Assembly (NCBI GenBank): GCA_023630585.1
Contig: CM042560.1
Span: forward strand, 6,174,501-6,238,500
Direction: 5' to 3'
Origin: Cranoglanis bouderius
Taxonomy: Eukaryota; Chordata; Actinopteri; Siluriformes; Cranoglanididae
Length of the DNA: 64,000 bases
The position numbers were made by a program, and so were the translations under genes. This document shows, piece after piece, positions 1 through 12,502 of the stretch. Below the pieces are notes generated by a model, which saw only the letters and a list, made by a program, of their open reading frames with translations, had not been told where the DNA came from and searched no databases. Within the stretch, counting starts at the first letter, position 1. Each line of letters begins with the position of its first letter.

Positions 1-435
1 TGAGAAATTTACTATAAATAGCCAACAGTTACTCTATGTAGTTACAGAAACTGTAACTATAAATGGATAAAAAGTTAAATACAAAATTGTACAGAATAAT
101 AAAACACTTCAGCGTGTGGTGTTAGGGGGAAAAAAAATCTTCACACCACCGTGTTGTTAATTAAAGATGACATTTAGAGGTTAGTGAAAGCCATTGTGTT
201 TAGATGGAAGAGTAGAGAAGAATAAAAATGTTGTCTTTCAAGTGACTGATACTGATCATTAACAAGATAAAAAGATTTTGGTTTGAGAACTGATGATACT
301 TTTTTTTTTTTACACATGGAGCCATTTTAATTTCTTTTCTGGCACATGTAGTGGAATGAGCTTAGGGATACTTTTTTTTTTATTTTTTAACTGTGTTCAA
401 ATTAAGCAAAAAACCCCCTGTTTTTCTCTTTACAG

Positions 436-3400
436 CTAATCCTCCCTGTATGAAGAGACCAGGTAGTTCAGGTCATATTGAACCAGCAGTAAAGAAACCA
501 CCCACACCCCTAGAAGACAAAACCGCAACATCTGAGGTAGGAAATGGCAATATAATATTAGTCATATACGACTCCCTCTGTTTCTACAATTCTAACAGCC
601 TTTTGCATGCCTGCTTACAGAAAAGGCTTCTAAATTCAACAGAATGGTCAAAAGTACCGAGTTGTTATTATGCTCTAAGAGCTTAAGCTTTTTGAAACAT
701 GTCCCAGATGCAGTGAGAGACAGACAGAGCCCAAATCTGGCCCAAGTCCATGTCCTCAATCAAGACTAATGCATCCTGAAAGCCTACGCAAAATCATTGC
801 GCATTAATGAGTCCGGCCTCTCGTGGTGTGGGAAACAGCAGACGAGCAGAGCAGTGCTTTTTCTGCACCGTTAAAACATTTGGTTAAGGGGAAATGGATC
901 AAAAACTGTTTAGCATGCTGCATGGAAATGTGAGAGCATTTTGAGTTTCAATCAAAGGATTTGAAGATTTCTAAATGTGCCTCAGATGTCTCTGAGATAA
1001 TCTGCATTCAGCTTTGTGTTAGAAGACGAGTCTCGTTAGTATTTCAATGTTTTCCAGACACGTTAAGCCTCGTCTTCTGTCACTGTAGACTCCTTGTTTG
1101 GAGTAAACCCATAAATTGGTTTAGTCTTTGTTTGGAAATCTGTCCAGAACCACAGGGCCTCAAGTCAGCCCATGTTTCTGCTTTACTGCAGCATCAAGAA
1201 ACACCTGAGGCAGTCCTGTAGATCAAACAATGTGGTAAAAGTCACCCAAAAGTAGTTTTCAAGACCATAAAACATTATACTTAAGTTCCAAAAGTGTCAC
1301 TTGTATTTGTACCCTTTTCAAGAAATCCAGATCTATGAATATGGAAATTAGAAATAAGGCTGAGCAATATGATGATTCAATACAAAATTCATCAATGACC
1401 AATTTACTTGAGAGGTGGAGCATGTGATTCTTATTTCCTGTGTGATGAGTGTTTTGACAGTGTCTATTATTTTGGTTACACCCTCGTAAACCGGTGTTGC
1501 CTAGCCTCCAATCTAATAGGCTCTTATCTTTCAGAGCCAAGTCACACTAGCCTGTGGGGTTTAGTACTAATTATGATTCTCCACCGAGATATTCAGCTCC
1601 CTCTGTTTCTTTAAAGAAAGCTGTAAATCTACGGTAGTGACCGGTTTCATACTGTGACCAGCCTGTGCACTCAAATTAGTAAACATGTTATATAAAGTGT
1701 AGTTTCCTGATCATTGGTCTGTTTTGCAGTATTGTTTAGAAGAGAACATCCTCTCTCTGCCCTCTTCCATGTTCCTGCTGCTATTCTCGGCCTTCTTCAA
1801 ACGAAACTTTGTTTTTCTCCCTCTTTCTTATCCTTTTCCTCCTCTTCTTAATTGTCTTTGACCTCACTGCCCCCGTGTGACCCTTTTCTTAGGTAGTAAA
1901 ACGGCTAGGGTTTATGACCTTTAGACTTTAAGCATTAAGCCCTTAATCCAACTCTTTATCTTTCAAATTAATGTTAATACAGTTTTATTGATAGATTTTA
2001 TACTCAGATATTAATCCATTCATGATTCTTACTGCAACTATTAGCAATTTGACCTTCCTGCCCCTTCCTTCTCCCCATTCCCTTTCCTCTACTGGTTCCA
2101 CACACAGGTGAATGCAGACAGCCAATCAAAACGCAGCAATTTGAGCAGTACGTGCGCTGCCTGTGAGAAACATGTTCATCTGGTGCAGAGGTTCCTTGTC
2201 GATGGCAAGCTCTACCACCGCAACTGTTTCAGGTAAGACATCAGATGCCTGAACATCTGGCTTATGGTTGAAAGACAAATGCTAATGCTCATTTGGTTCA
2301 TAAATGAATCAAACTGTATGTATTTTATTAATAAGTAGTTTTTACTTAAGATTATATTATTTCCCCAAATGAGTAGTTCTCATTTTGAACTTAGGAGAAA
2401 CAGCCATCAAGTACTTGGGAACTATTTGGGATATTTAAGAAATGCCTCCTGGGTGTAGCTCCCTTATGCAGCTGGTTGAGAAGACGCCAAGAGTGTGCAA
2501 AGCATCATGAACATTTAAGAATTCAAGAATTCATACTTTTAAGAATTTAAAAAAAAAAAAAAAAAATTTTAAGTTTTAATTTGTCTAACACTTCATGGTT
2601 ATTGCACAATCACATATGTGTCATTTCATAGTGTCTTTCTTCCTCTTCTTCTTATTATTATTATAAGAGAATAATAGAAGGAAATTGTAAAAATAAAAGA
2701 GAAAACTCTTCCTATAATCAGCTGTCCTCAGGAGACAGAAAGCTTTCTTATTTCACAAGGAGAATGTACCACAATTTATACTGTAAACTGATGAAGCCAT
2801 CCCTGTGTTTAAATTTCAGGTGTATGGAATGTAGCAGCACTTTATTGCCTGGCTCTTACAAACTCATGGGAGATGCTGGATCCCTGGTCTGCACACACCA
2901 CTTCACCAGGATATCCTCAAAAAGCCAGAACGGTCGTCCAGATCTGAGCAAGCAGCTTAGCCCAGTATCATCGAACTCCAGCCTTGAATCCCCTCCAAGT
3001 GGGGAAAGTTTGGAAAAAGCACTGCCAGATCATTCAGATGCCAATGAACACATCACTCCATCTGAAAACTCACCCAAAACACACTCTCTTGAGAGAGAGA
3101 GCAGGCAAAATGAAAAAGGAGGGGATGAGATAAGAGAGGAATTTGAGGATAACGCGAAAGAGCAGATAGAACCCTGCCCTCCCAGTCCACCAAATCCATT
3201 TGATGAATCTGACGACGAGGAACTAAAGGAGGAAGAGCAGCCACAGCCAGCTACACAAGTCACTAATGGCGTCCTTCCCCTGACCCCAGTAAGGAGCACC
3301 GTAGGAGAGAATCGACCAATACCTGCCCCTAGAAAACCATCTGACCCCTCCCCTAGTGCTCGTCCTGTGCCCAAGCCACGCCCACCAAGACCCTTGCAGA

Positions 3401-6400
3401 GTCCAGCAGTCAGTGGTGGGTGTTTTTCCTCATGCATTAGTCGAAATCAGAGTTAAACTAATTCTTTTGGTTTTTGGTTTTGTTTTCTACTTGGTCTAAT
3501 TGGTTTTAATTTTGTTTATATATTGGACCAGGAATAAAAGTGGTGGAAATGTAATTTTGATGTCATTGGACAGGAAATATGGTGAATTATCCACAGAGAA
3601 CATGGAATGTGTGTTACATAATGATACTGACACAAATAATGTAAAAAAAACAAAACTGTCCCCACTCTTTTTGCTAGTTCCCATGTTTACTTTGTGCAGT
3701 TAAATCTTAATATGGTTCATTTTCTCTCAATTTGGTCATATGCTAATTCTCACCCACTAGCTAGCTTTCCGCCATCACACGACAGCTACCAATCAGGGAA
3801 GGTGAAGACTATTGGCTAGTGCCACTCAGATTGACTGGGGAGAGATATGCTGTCCCTCCCACTTAGAGGGCACGGCCTATTTTGCTTTCTCTGTCTCCTG
3901 ATCTTCCATTCTGCCCTTCTTTCTTGCTGAACTAGAAAATGAAGGTGATCACAGACCAGTTCCACGTGAAAGATCCCGGTCACCTGCAAGGTAAGACCTG
4001 TATCTACTGATTCATCTAGAGATCCATTCTCTGTTTGTCTGTTTTCCTGTTTATGAATGTCTTCATGTGTCACTGTGTCTCACTTTCCCTGACTGCCATT
4101 GCTCCCACCTCCTAATCAGCTTCATTCAATCCAGTGACACTGCCAAACCCAAAGACCCTCCCTGGCTCGCTCTTGTCAAACAAGAGTCCAAGAAAAAGTT
4201 CGCTCCTCCTCCTCCCAGAGCTGTAGCCACTCCTCTGCACTCTACGTCCACTCCTGCCAAGATCGAGGAGGTAACTCGTCCAGCCACACCCCCTAATCCT
4301 TTTGAAGAAGACAACGATGAGGAGGCGGAGGCCGAATCCGTAGAAGCACCAGTCCCGTCTTCTGTGGTTGCAGTCCATCCGTGGTACAGGATTTCTCCTG
4401 AGGTCACCTCTGAGAGCCCCACCCACTCCGAGAGTCCAGGAAGTGTCAGGAGCAAAAAACGGCCAGCGCCCAGAGCTCCAAAATCTGTCCCTACAGGTCA
4501 GTGACTGTTACTGACCAGAAGCCTGGAATTTCCTATCGCACATTCATGAGTTGTGAAAGGCTTCATTAGTCCAGGTGTTAAAATATCAGAACCTTAGACG
4601 AATATTGGTCTAATAATTAATGCCATGCTTTATTAGACCTTTATGAAGCATAAAGAGTGCATACAGAGTTTATAAAAATTGCTTACTAACAAAGTAGATA
4701 GTTTTATGAATACTGGCTTGATAGAAAGTGTTGCTGTTTGATATGTGTCCATAAGTCCCGTGCTGTTCCTCTTGTCCCTCACTCTGTACATTTTTGTTCT
4801 ATCCATTTCCACTTGTGTTCTATTTCCTGCCTGCTCTTCCTTCAGCTCTTCCTCCTTCTCAGTCTTCCTCTGCCTGTCCCTCTCCAGCTCTGAGCACCGA
4901 GAGCCTCTCCTCCTCTTCATCAGACCACGGCTTCCCCCGAACCGCTGCCTCCGCCGCTGCTTCCCAACGGCCGTCCATTACCGAACAGGAACATCCGTTC
5001 ACCAAAAGCGTGTCAGAACCATCAATCAACAGTCCTGGCTCCTCCCCCTCAGCTCTTTCATCTGAACCTAAGTCGACTCTCTCACCTAGTCCCTCACCCT
5101 CGCAGCCCCACAGTAATACTTGCTCAGCGCCGGCCACACCAGAGACAAATAGGAGTGCAGGAAGCAAGGCACTGAGACCGCCCCCTCCCCGCCCACCAGC
5201 TGCTCCAAGTCCTCTGACCGGCTCTCCCTCCTCACAGCAAAACACGCCCAATAAGGTGAGCAGTTTTCAAAGGTCAGAAGTCCAATAATGTGTTATAGGG
5301 TTGCTGTCATAACAAATTACGAATACATAATGCTAATAAACAAATCCACATTATAATGTTTTAAAATCACACATTCTAATCATCTAATGCTTGTGAAACA
5401 TGATTCCTAATCACTTCATAAAGGAAAGGGCTCTGTATAAATCTGTATTATTCATGGCATGGTTTATTTACATTTACATTTTTGAAAAAAATATTTGTGA
5501 TATAAACATGCACTTCCATTCAGGTCAATTCAATTTGTGTGCTGCTTTTAACAATAGACATTGTCATAAAGCATCTACACAGAAATGTGGATGAGAAAGC
5601 AACACAGTTTTCACCTTCTAAGGTTACTGAATATAAATGCTTTACAGAAAGCATTACAAAATGACAAGTTTGATGTTTTTTCCCTCCACATGACCGATGC
5701 AACTTTAGTACAGCAGTCCACTTATATAATATTTTTGTAGGAAAATTGGCTGAAATGTTTGGTGTAATATTTTGTACTTTATCAGGAAAAACCCCCAAAA
5801 TCATTCAGTTGCTAAAACAGAGATTGTGGTTAAACTGGTATGCCTTTTGGCTAACCACTATAATCTCTGTCCTCTCTTCTAATCCTTTTCCTATAAATCC
5901 TTCTCCCTTCCTCTCTCTCCCACTCCTTCCTTCTCTCGTTACTTCCCTCATTTACATTCTCTCCAATTTTCCACCACTCTTTTTTTTTTTTTTTTCCTAA
6001 ACTTTCCTCCATCTTTCTAGCGGGTAAATCCTTTTAATCGGAAGGCCTCCCCAACAGTCACCTCCCCACAGTCCAGACCCCCCAAAGGCCCTCGACCCGC
6101 TCGCCCTCCTGCCCCTGGACATGGCTTCCCTCTCATCAAACGCAAGGTACACTTCATCTCTTCAGTGCTTGAAAAATCAACTCATGGATTTGTGCAGTGC
6201 TGAGTTTTCCTTCACACTCCTGTCCATCATCCTGTTCCAGCAACTCTAATTAGTCTGTCCCATGTCGCCGGCTGTGCAGGTGCAGTCAGATCAGTACATC
6301 CCTGTTGAGGACATCCATGTCGAGATGGGGACACTTGAGAGGCATCTGGACGAGCTGGAACAGAGAGGAGTGGAGCTGGAGCAGAGACTCAGAGGCTGCT

Positions 6401-9400
6401 CTAATGGTGAGGAATCTATTGACCTGAGCGTGATTTTGTATTTGTCTTGATTGGATTAATGATCCGTTTGTGATATTACTAATATCAGCACATGGCTATA
6501 CTGTTCTAGGGCAGAGGGATACATGAGTGAACCCAAACACAAGATTAGACACAAACAAAATATTGAGTTAATTCCTATTTCAATTATTCTTGCGTAAAGG
6601 TTCTCGTAATTGCACGTAAGGTGAGAATAAAACAGCTCCTGGCACCTAAAAGGAGAACGAACATCTTCTGTAGTGTCTTCTGCTGTTTATGTTTGGTACA
6701 ACACTGAGCACAGCTCACAAAAGCCTCAGATGTTGAGTTATTTTTTTAAAGAGTGGTTGCTTTCCTTATTGATATGTTGACTTCATGTTTCAGAGGAAGA
6801 GGAGGAGCAGATGCTGGTGGACTGGTTCACTCTGATTCATGAGAAACATCTACTGGTACGCCGAGAGGCAGAGCTGGTGTACACGTAAGTTATCAAACAC
6901 ACTTAAGAGTTAAGGCAGATTGGGAATATCTTACAGGGGAAAAGCTCATGGCTGTGGTCTGTTTTCTTGTCAGGGTGAAGCAACAGCATCTGGAAGAAAG
7001 GCAAGCCGACGTGGAATACGAGCTTAGGTGTCTCCTCAACAAACCAGGTGTGCACTAATGGCTCCCACGCAAAAAAAATAAAAATAAAAAAATAAGACAC
7101 TGATTCAAGTATCTGACATACTCACTCACTCACTAATACCTCTATATAGATACCACTCATCTTTAATAGTGCTTTTACAGAATGAGGCTCAGCACAGCTT
7201 GCTAACAAATCCAAACCCAGAACTATCAGTATCCAGGCTGAGTGTGTGTCAGTTTCTACCTGTGAAAGTATTAGGATTTCCATTAAAAAAATTATTTTGA
7301 AATATAACCACACATATCTCTTTGATATTAAAATGTTCCTGGCTCTGCTGCTGTGTTTTTCTCTTAGAGGCTGAACTAATAAGACACAGTGAGTCAGTCT
7401 TAATGGCATGAGCACCCAGAGAAGTGTGCAAATACTTTAATACTTTGCTATTTATTTTCACTAAAGATTAAACTTTTAATTAATGGCTGTCTATGGACCC
7501 AAATAGCTAAATGCTCCATTATTTGAATCTTTAGTGATTCTTTAGTGAAATACAGAGAAGTTTGAGTGCAAATTTTAACAGGTGAATCTCATGTCATTCT
7601 ACACTAGGCATGAGTGCACTAGGTAGGGCATAAAGTCCTCTTATGTTGTACCTTATGTGAAGTGCAAACAAAGTTAATAGGGGGTTATTTGGGATTCAGA
7701 CAATTTTATTTAAGATATCCTGTGAAACAGTTATAAGAAAGCATCTCTGTAGGTAAATGAATTAAAAAATAATAATCAGAGATGTTACGTTTTTGGATCA
7801 TAACTGTAGTGCCTCAAAAAAGAAATTTGGCATAGTTATTTGGATACAGCAAGGCTCATGTCACAATAGCAACATAACGTAAGATCATGGGTAACTTGCC
7901 AAGATGAGATGCACCATCTGGTGAAAAATTGCTACATCAGTATGGCTTTGGTCTACTGATAGTGAGTTTGAGAGTTCAAATCCCAGCACAGCCAAGCTGC
8001 CAGTGTTAACCCTCATCTATTCAATAAGCTGCTTTGAATAAAGGCGACTGCCAAATGAGCAAATGAATCGAGTCTTTTCTGAATTTAGTACATTTTGGTA
8101 CCTGCCACCCATCCACACTTTCTTTCTCTCATTCTGTCTGTTAGAGAAAGAGTGGAATGATGAAGATCGAGACCGGGAGAAGCAGCTGATGGACGAGTTG
8201 GTGACCATCATCGAGCAGAGGAACCAGATCATCAACAGCATGGATCAGGACAGACAGAGGTAGTCCATTACCTCACACTTATATGCTTTGCACGCTTGAA
8301 TTTGACATAAGAAATGTTAAATAGTCTTATAATTATACCACACTTCTTAACCTCAGGGTCTTTTTTTTCTTTAGGGAAGAGGAGGAAGACAAGCTAGTGG
8401 CTGCCATGTTAAAGAAAAAAGGTATGGACTCTCCCAGTTTTTGTTTTGTACTGGAGTACCTGAAAAGTTACATGAATACACCCATAAATATACCCAAACC
8501 TTCATATATTTGCTTCAAAGAATCTAATTTATAAATAAATAATTTAGTATAAAAGCAAGGACAGGCTGTACTTTGACATTTATGTTTAGTCCATATGGTC
8601 ATCCGCATAACCTCTAGCTTTCCAATTCTGCCTACGTTGCGTGTGTGGATCGCTATCAAATGAACAAAAAAAGTGATTCCTTTCATCCATGCCCTATTTA
8701 TCGACTACATTTGGGGATGACATTGTGATCTGTAGTGAGAGCAGGGAGCAGGTGGAGGAAACTCTAGAGAGGTGGAGGTTTCCTCTGGAGGGAAGAGGAA
8801 TGAAGGTTAGTCGCAGCAAGACAGAATACATGTGTGTGAATGAGAGGGATCCAAGTGGAACAGTGAGGTTACAGGGAGAAGAGGTAAAGAAGGTGCAGGA
8901 TTTTAAGTACTTAGGGTCAACAGTCCAGAGCAACGGGGAGTGTGGAAAAGAGGTGAAGAAGCGTGTGCAGGCAGGTTGGAATGGGTGGAGAAAAGTGTCA
9001 GGTCTGTTGTGTGATAAAAGAGTACCAGCAAGAATGAAAGGAAAGCTGTACAGGACAGTAGTGAGACCAGCGATGTTGTATGGTTTGGAGACAGTTGCAC
9101 TGAGGAAAAGACAGGAGGAAGAGTTAGAGGTAGCAGAGCTGAAGATGTTGAGGTTCTCTTTGGGAGTGACGAGGATGGATAGGATCAGGAATGAGTACAT
9201 CAGAGGGACAGCACATGTGAGATGTTTTGGAGACAAAGTTAGAGAGGCCAGGTTGAGATGGTTTGGACATGTTCATAGGAGGGAGAGTGAATATATCGGT
9301 AAAAGGATGCTGAGGTTAGAGCTGCCAGGCAGGAGGCCGAGAGGAAGACCAAAGAGGAGGTTTATGGATGTAGTGAAGGAGGACATGAAGGTAGTAGGTC

Positions 9401-10477
9401 TGAGAGAAGAGGATGCAGGGGATAGGGCTAGATGGAGGCAGATGATTCGCTGTGGCGACCCCTGAAGGGAACAGCCGAAAGGAAAAGAAGATTTGGGGTA
9501 AGGATAACACCGCCCTGCATCTAGAAAAAAAGTTTATGCTGTTTTGCAAATCACACTTGTTTTTACCTATTTTGGTCATGCTGAGTTCAAATATGCCACT
9601 GAAAATTCCCTATCACGTACTGTTTTCCCACAAAATAAGAATGAATTTTTTAATAATTTTGCTAAATTTATATTGCTTTCAGGGTTTTATTTAAATTGGT
9701 AGAAGCTGTCAAATTTCACTATTATTATTATTTATTAATTACAACAATAGGCACACAAAACATAACACTTGTTTACAACATGAACAGCAGACAAATAGTC
9801 TGTGAAATGTTTGTGAAAATCTCTAAATAAAGCTATTTCAAAAGACGAACATTATAATAATATGCAGAGTGCTTAAGGAGTGAACTTCCTTTTGAGGGAT
9901 TTTCTGGAATGGCAAAACACCCACAGATGTAGCAGAAATCATCTGGGCTATGCCTGCATTTCCGTCTTTCACTGCTCATTATAAATCCCTGAAATCAGGA
10001 GTTTTGTGTGCATGTAAGTGTGCCTAGCATTTATATAAGGGCTAATCAGAGGAAAAGTGATAAATGTTGCTCACCTATTGTACATAAACATAGTGTTTCC
10101 TGTGTTGGTGGCAGTGTATCTGGCAATAGCTCTAACGTTTATGGTCCATCTTGGGCAAAAAAGCTCTACAGTGAACATCAGGCTTTGTGAAAAGTTGTGA
10201 TGTTCTAGAGCAAAACTAACAGCATATCTGGACTCAGCATCTAAGTATTAGTAAGAAACAACTATCAGATCCTATTCAGCAAATCTGATGCAGGGCGGTG
10301 TAATATTTTTGTGCATTTGATTCTTTACTGAGAAACGCTTCTCTTCTTTCAGAGTTCCATGGCGAGGGCGAACACAGGAAGAAGCCCGGGAAGTTTAAAC
10401 CCATGAAGGTTTTGAAAAGGCTGAGCAATAAAGGCGACATGGCAAAGAGCCCGGGTCCACGGAAAGAGAAAAGCTGA
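436..10477 (+). CDS. micall1: MICAL-like protein 1, 3' thirteen coding exons (5' part outside window)
   Basis: Family role: an endosomal scaffold of the recycling compartment that binds EHD proteins through NPF motifs and Rab GTPases through its C-terminal bMERB domain. Coding exons with GT-AG borders: 436-536, 2108-2232, 2820-3415, 3936-3990, 4135-4496, 4846-5255, 6021-6146, 6280-6406, 6794-6884, 6974-7047, 8145-8259, 8375-8421, 10353-10477 (stop TGA 10475-10477). Every junction keeps the frame. Exons 2108 and 2820 form one LIM domain (CAAC, H..C, CMEC, C.HHF). The next exons are Pro/Ser-rich with acidic [10 protein letters not shown] and [10 protein letters not shown], then a third NPF (RVNPFNRK). 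Exons from 6280 onward give the alpha-helical bMERB domain and a basic tail. The N-terminal CH domain is not in the window. MICALL2 is the alternative, but the adjacent EVG1 homologue matches the human MICALL1 locus. The last intron is bloated by transposons. Confidence 0.9.
2108..2926 (+). other. LIM zinc-binding domain of micall1 (split over two exons)
   Basis: Exon 2108-2232 carries the first zinc finger (C-x2-C, then H and C near HRNCF). The second finger starts at the codon split across the intron and runs through CMEC to the C-x2-H pair before HFTR near 2915. Zinc ligands appear complete. In MICAL family proteins this domain follows the CH domain and takes part in autoinhibition by the C-terminal region. 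Confidence 0.85.
7915..8060 (+). repeat. tRNA-derived SINE fragment in a micall1 intron
   Basis: A stretch with a B-box-like GAGTTCAAATCCC followed by the tail seen in other SINE copies of this window (CTGCCAAATG-like end). It resembles the fish SINEs at 21945 and 45840. Boundaries are approximate. Confidence 0.45.
8710..9490 (+). mobile_element. 5'-truncated non-LTR retrotransposon (RTE-like) 3' end
   Basis: An open frame of about 250 codons encodes the C-terminal part of a LINE reverse transcriptase, from the catalytic region (GDDIV, in place of the usual ADDIV) through DFKYLG, LYGLE and the conserved [15 protein letters not shown] tail, ending at a TGA near 9463. The 3' tail with ACAGCCGAAAGGAAAAGAAG is typical of fish RTE-type elements. 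No endonuclease domain is present, so this is a dead 5'-truncated copy, inserted in the last micall1 intron in the sense direction. The clade assignment is from memory of the family. Confidence 0.75.
9508..10300 (+). mobile_element. Non-autonomous DNA transposon, PIF/Harbinger-like (TAA target site)
   Basis: The 793-bp element begins CACCGCCCTGCATC and ends with the exact inverse (GATGCAGGGCGGTG). Both ends are flanked by TAA (9505-9507 and 10301-10303), a 3-bp target duplication as expected for PIF/Harbinger. No transposase frame is visible. It lies 53 bp upstream of the last micall1 exon and next to the RTE fragment. A second copy in inverse orientation starts at 20274. The superfamily call rests only on the TSD length and the terminal repeats. 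Confidence 0.65.
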
Positions 10478-12392
10478 GCATGATACATAAATGGACATGT
10501 AAAGATAAGGCTACAGAGAGTCCATCTTGAGCTCTGTAATGACTAAAAGGACAACAAATTGGCTGGGTGAAAACTGACACCCTGAACACAGCCAGTTCTC
10601 ATTATAACTTTGTACATCAGTGCAGTGTCATTAATTAATGAGGAACACAAGCCTAATAATGGCTTTTACTCTATACCTAAATACAAACCAAAAAAATGTA
10701 ATTTAACCTATACAGTTAATCAGCCAATACATGTTTGGTGTCTGCCATTTAAATGTATTAGGTTTTGCACTGGAGCATGTGTGTGGTGGCCTGGGAAAAC
10801 CATTCTCATAGTGAAATATCGACATTTTCTGCTGTATGTAGTTCTGAAAATTAGAGACTTTCCTCAATTGAAATGTTTTTGTTTTGCATGTATCTGAACC
10901 AAAAGTAGTTATAGCAATTAAAAAAAAACCTTGCGACGAGTTTTCCCAAACTACCACACTGAACTATTGCTTTAAGATTGGAACATTAAGTCTTTTTGTT
11001 GAGAAGCAAAAATGCAAGAATGAAAAAAATAAGCAAGAACGGTTAGAATCAGGAAAAGGTGAAGAGTTCAGTTTGCTCATTCATGCATTTTAGGTACTTA
11101 ACTAATCTCTTGGTGTGTTAGGGTGCTGTGTAAAGTGTACTCATGCATTTAGGATGTCTACCTATACATATTTCTTTTTTTCTTTTTTTTTTAAGTATGA
11201 AGCTTGGGGAATAGGTGGATGAGCAGAACCTGCAGGCCTTTAAAAACTTGTACAGTGGTGCTTGAAAGTTTGGGAATCCTTTAGAATTGTCTATATTTCT
11301 GCATAAATATGACCTAAAACATCCTTAGATTTTCACACAAGTCCTAAAAGTAGATAAAGAGAACTCAGTTAAACAAATGAGACAAAAATATTATACTTGT
11401 TCATTTATTTATTGAGGAAAATGATCCAATTTTACATATCTGTGAGTGGCAAAGGTATTTAACGAACATTCTTAAGGGTTCACACACTTTCAATCACTAC
11501 TGTATACATGTACAGTCTGGTGCTAGGGTTAGGGAAGGTTACTAACATATCTGATGCAACTCTCATGCAGAGCTATAACCCACCATGCAATGTACTTCCT
11601 CAATGTAGTTTTCCCAGCAGCATGGGTGATATGAGCAAAATGTCTCTGGGTAGGAAGAGAGTGATGACAATTGTGTTCATGTGACTACAATGTGCATCAT
11701 GTACCTGGAAAAATAGCCTACCCAGTGCAAGGAAAGGAAGACATCATTATTGAAGGATATGAATGCTAATAATGTTATTATAATGCTTACTACAGCATTT
11801 ACAGCCATTTTCATGTCTGGTTGTGTAAAACTGAGAGCTAGCTGTGTCTGATGTAAAAAGAAGGCCACTTAAACTAGCTATTTCTTTGACATGAAAAAGA
11901 CAACCTTTACAAGCAGACAAACTTTTTAAATGTAGGAATATTTTACTAACGTGTGTTATTAACTGAAATTGCTCACCATTTTTAGGAAGCCCTGTAAAAG
12001 CTAAATTTGCAATACCATGTTTAATCCATACTCTTTGAAATGCCTTTGCATGTTTTGAGTGGAATGTTAGCGTGAGGTTCAGTTTTAATTTTGAGAGCCC
12101 TGAACCGAGCATCTGTCTGTAAGTGTACTGTTGTTTATGTATTTATAAAGAAAGCCTTGATGTAGAATTATGTATTTGTGTTGACAGTTTTGAGTCTTTG
12201 TGCCTCTAACTGTTAAAAACCAAGGGCTTTTGTTGCATAAACGTGTTAAAAACATGCAAACATTATTTTGGGAGGTAAAAAAAGAATTAAAAGGATTATT
12301 GTAACTAAATCAACAGCAGCACAGGTATGAACGTAATGTCTGACTTTTACCCCAGTGAAATAAATGGTTCATCATTCAAGCAATACAATAAA
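10478..12392 (+). other. micall1 3' untranslated region (probable)
   Basis: No coding sequence follows the stop. Two AATAAA hexamers, at 12359-12364 and 12387-12392, are the first convincing polyadenylation signals with AT-rich context. They would give a 3' UTR of about 1.9 kb ending roughly 110 bp from the stop codon of the convergent EVG1-like gene. A 254-bp MITE (11251-11504) lies inside it. The exact end is inferred. Confidence 0.45.
11251..11504. mobile_element. Tc1/mariner-type MITE in micall1 3' UTR
   Basis: The left end TACAGTGGTGCTTGAAAGTT and right end (reverse complement) TACAGTAGTGATTGAAAGTG form an imperfect terminal repeat of about 28 bp flanked by TA. No coding capacity. Size and TA target fit a Tc1/mariner-derived MITE. 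Confidence 0.65.
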
Positions 12393-12502
12393 CAGCATAC
12401 ATGACATGAAATCATGTATTATCTTAGACTCTTAAATAGGTAGCATTGCACTGTGCGTTTGTAACATTGCCTGGTACGTTAACTGATGAATACAGTCTTT
12501 CC

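Noticed and set aside
961..1614. Open frames between micall1 exons at 436 and 2108
   Set aside because: No similarity to the protein, no splice context, and composition like the surrounding intron.
3030..3437. Open reading frames on the minus strand over the micall1 linker exons
   Set aside because: Shadows of the Pro/Ser-rich coding sequence on the plus strand, which has homology and splice support.
8694..9236. Long minus-strand open frame opposite the RTE fragment
   Set aside because: Mirror of the reverse transcriptase frame, which carries clear family motifs.
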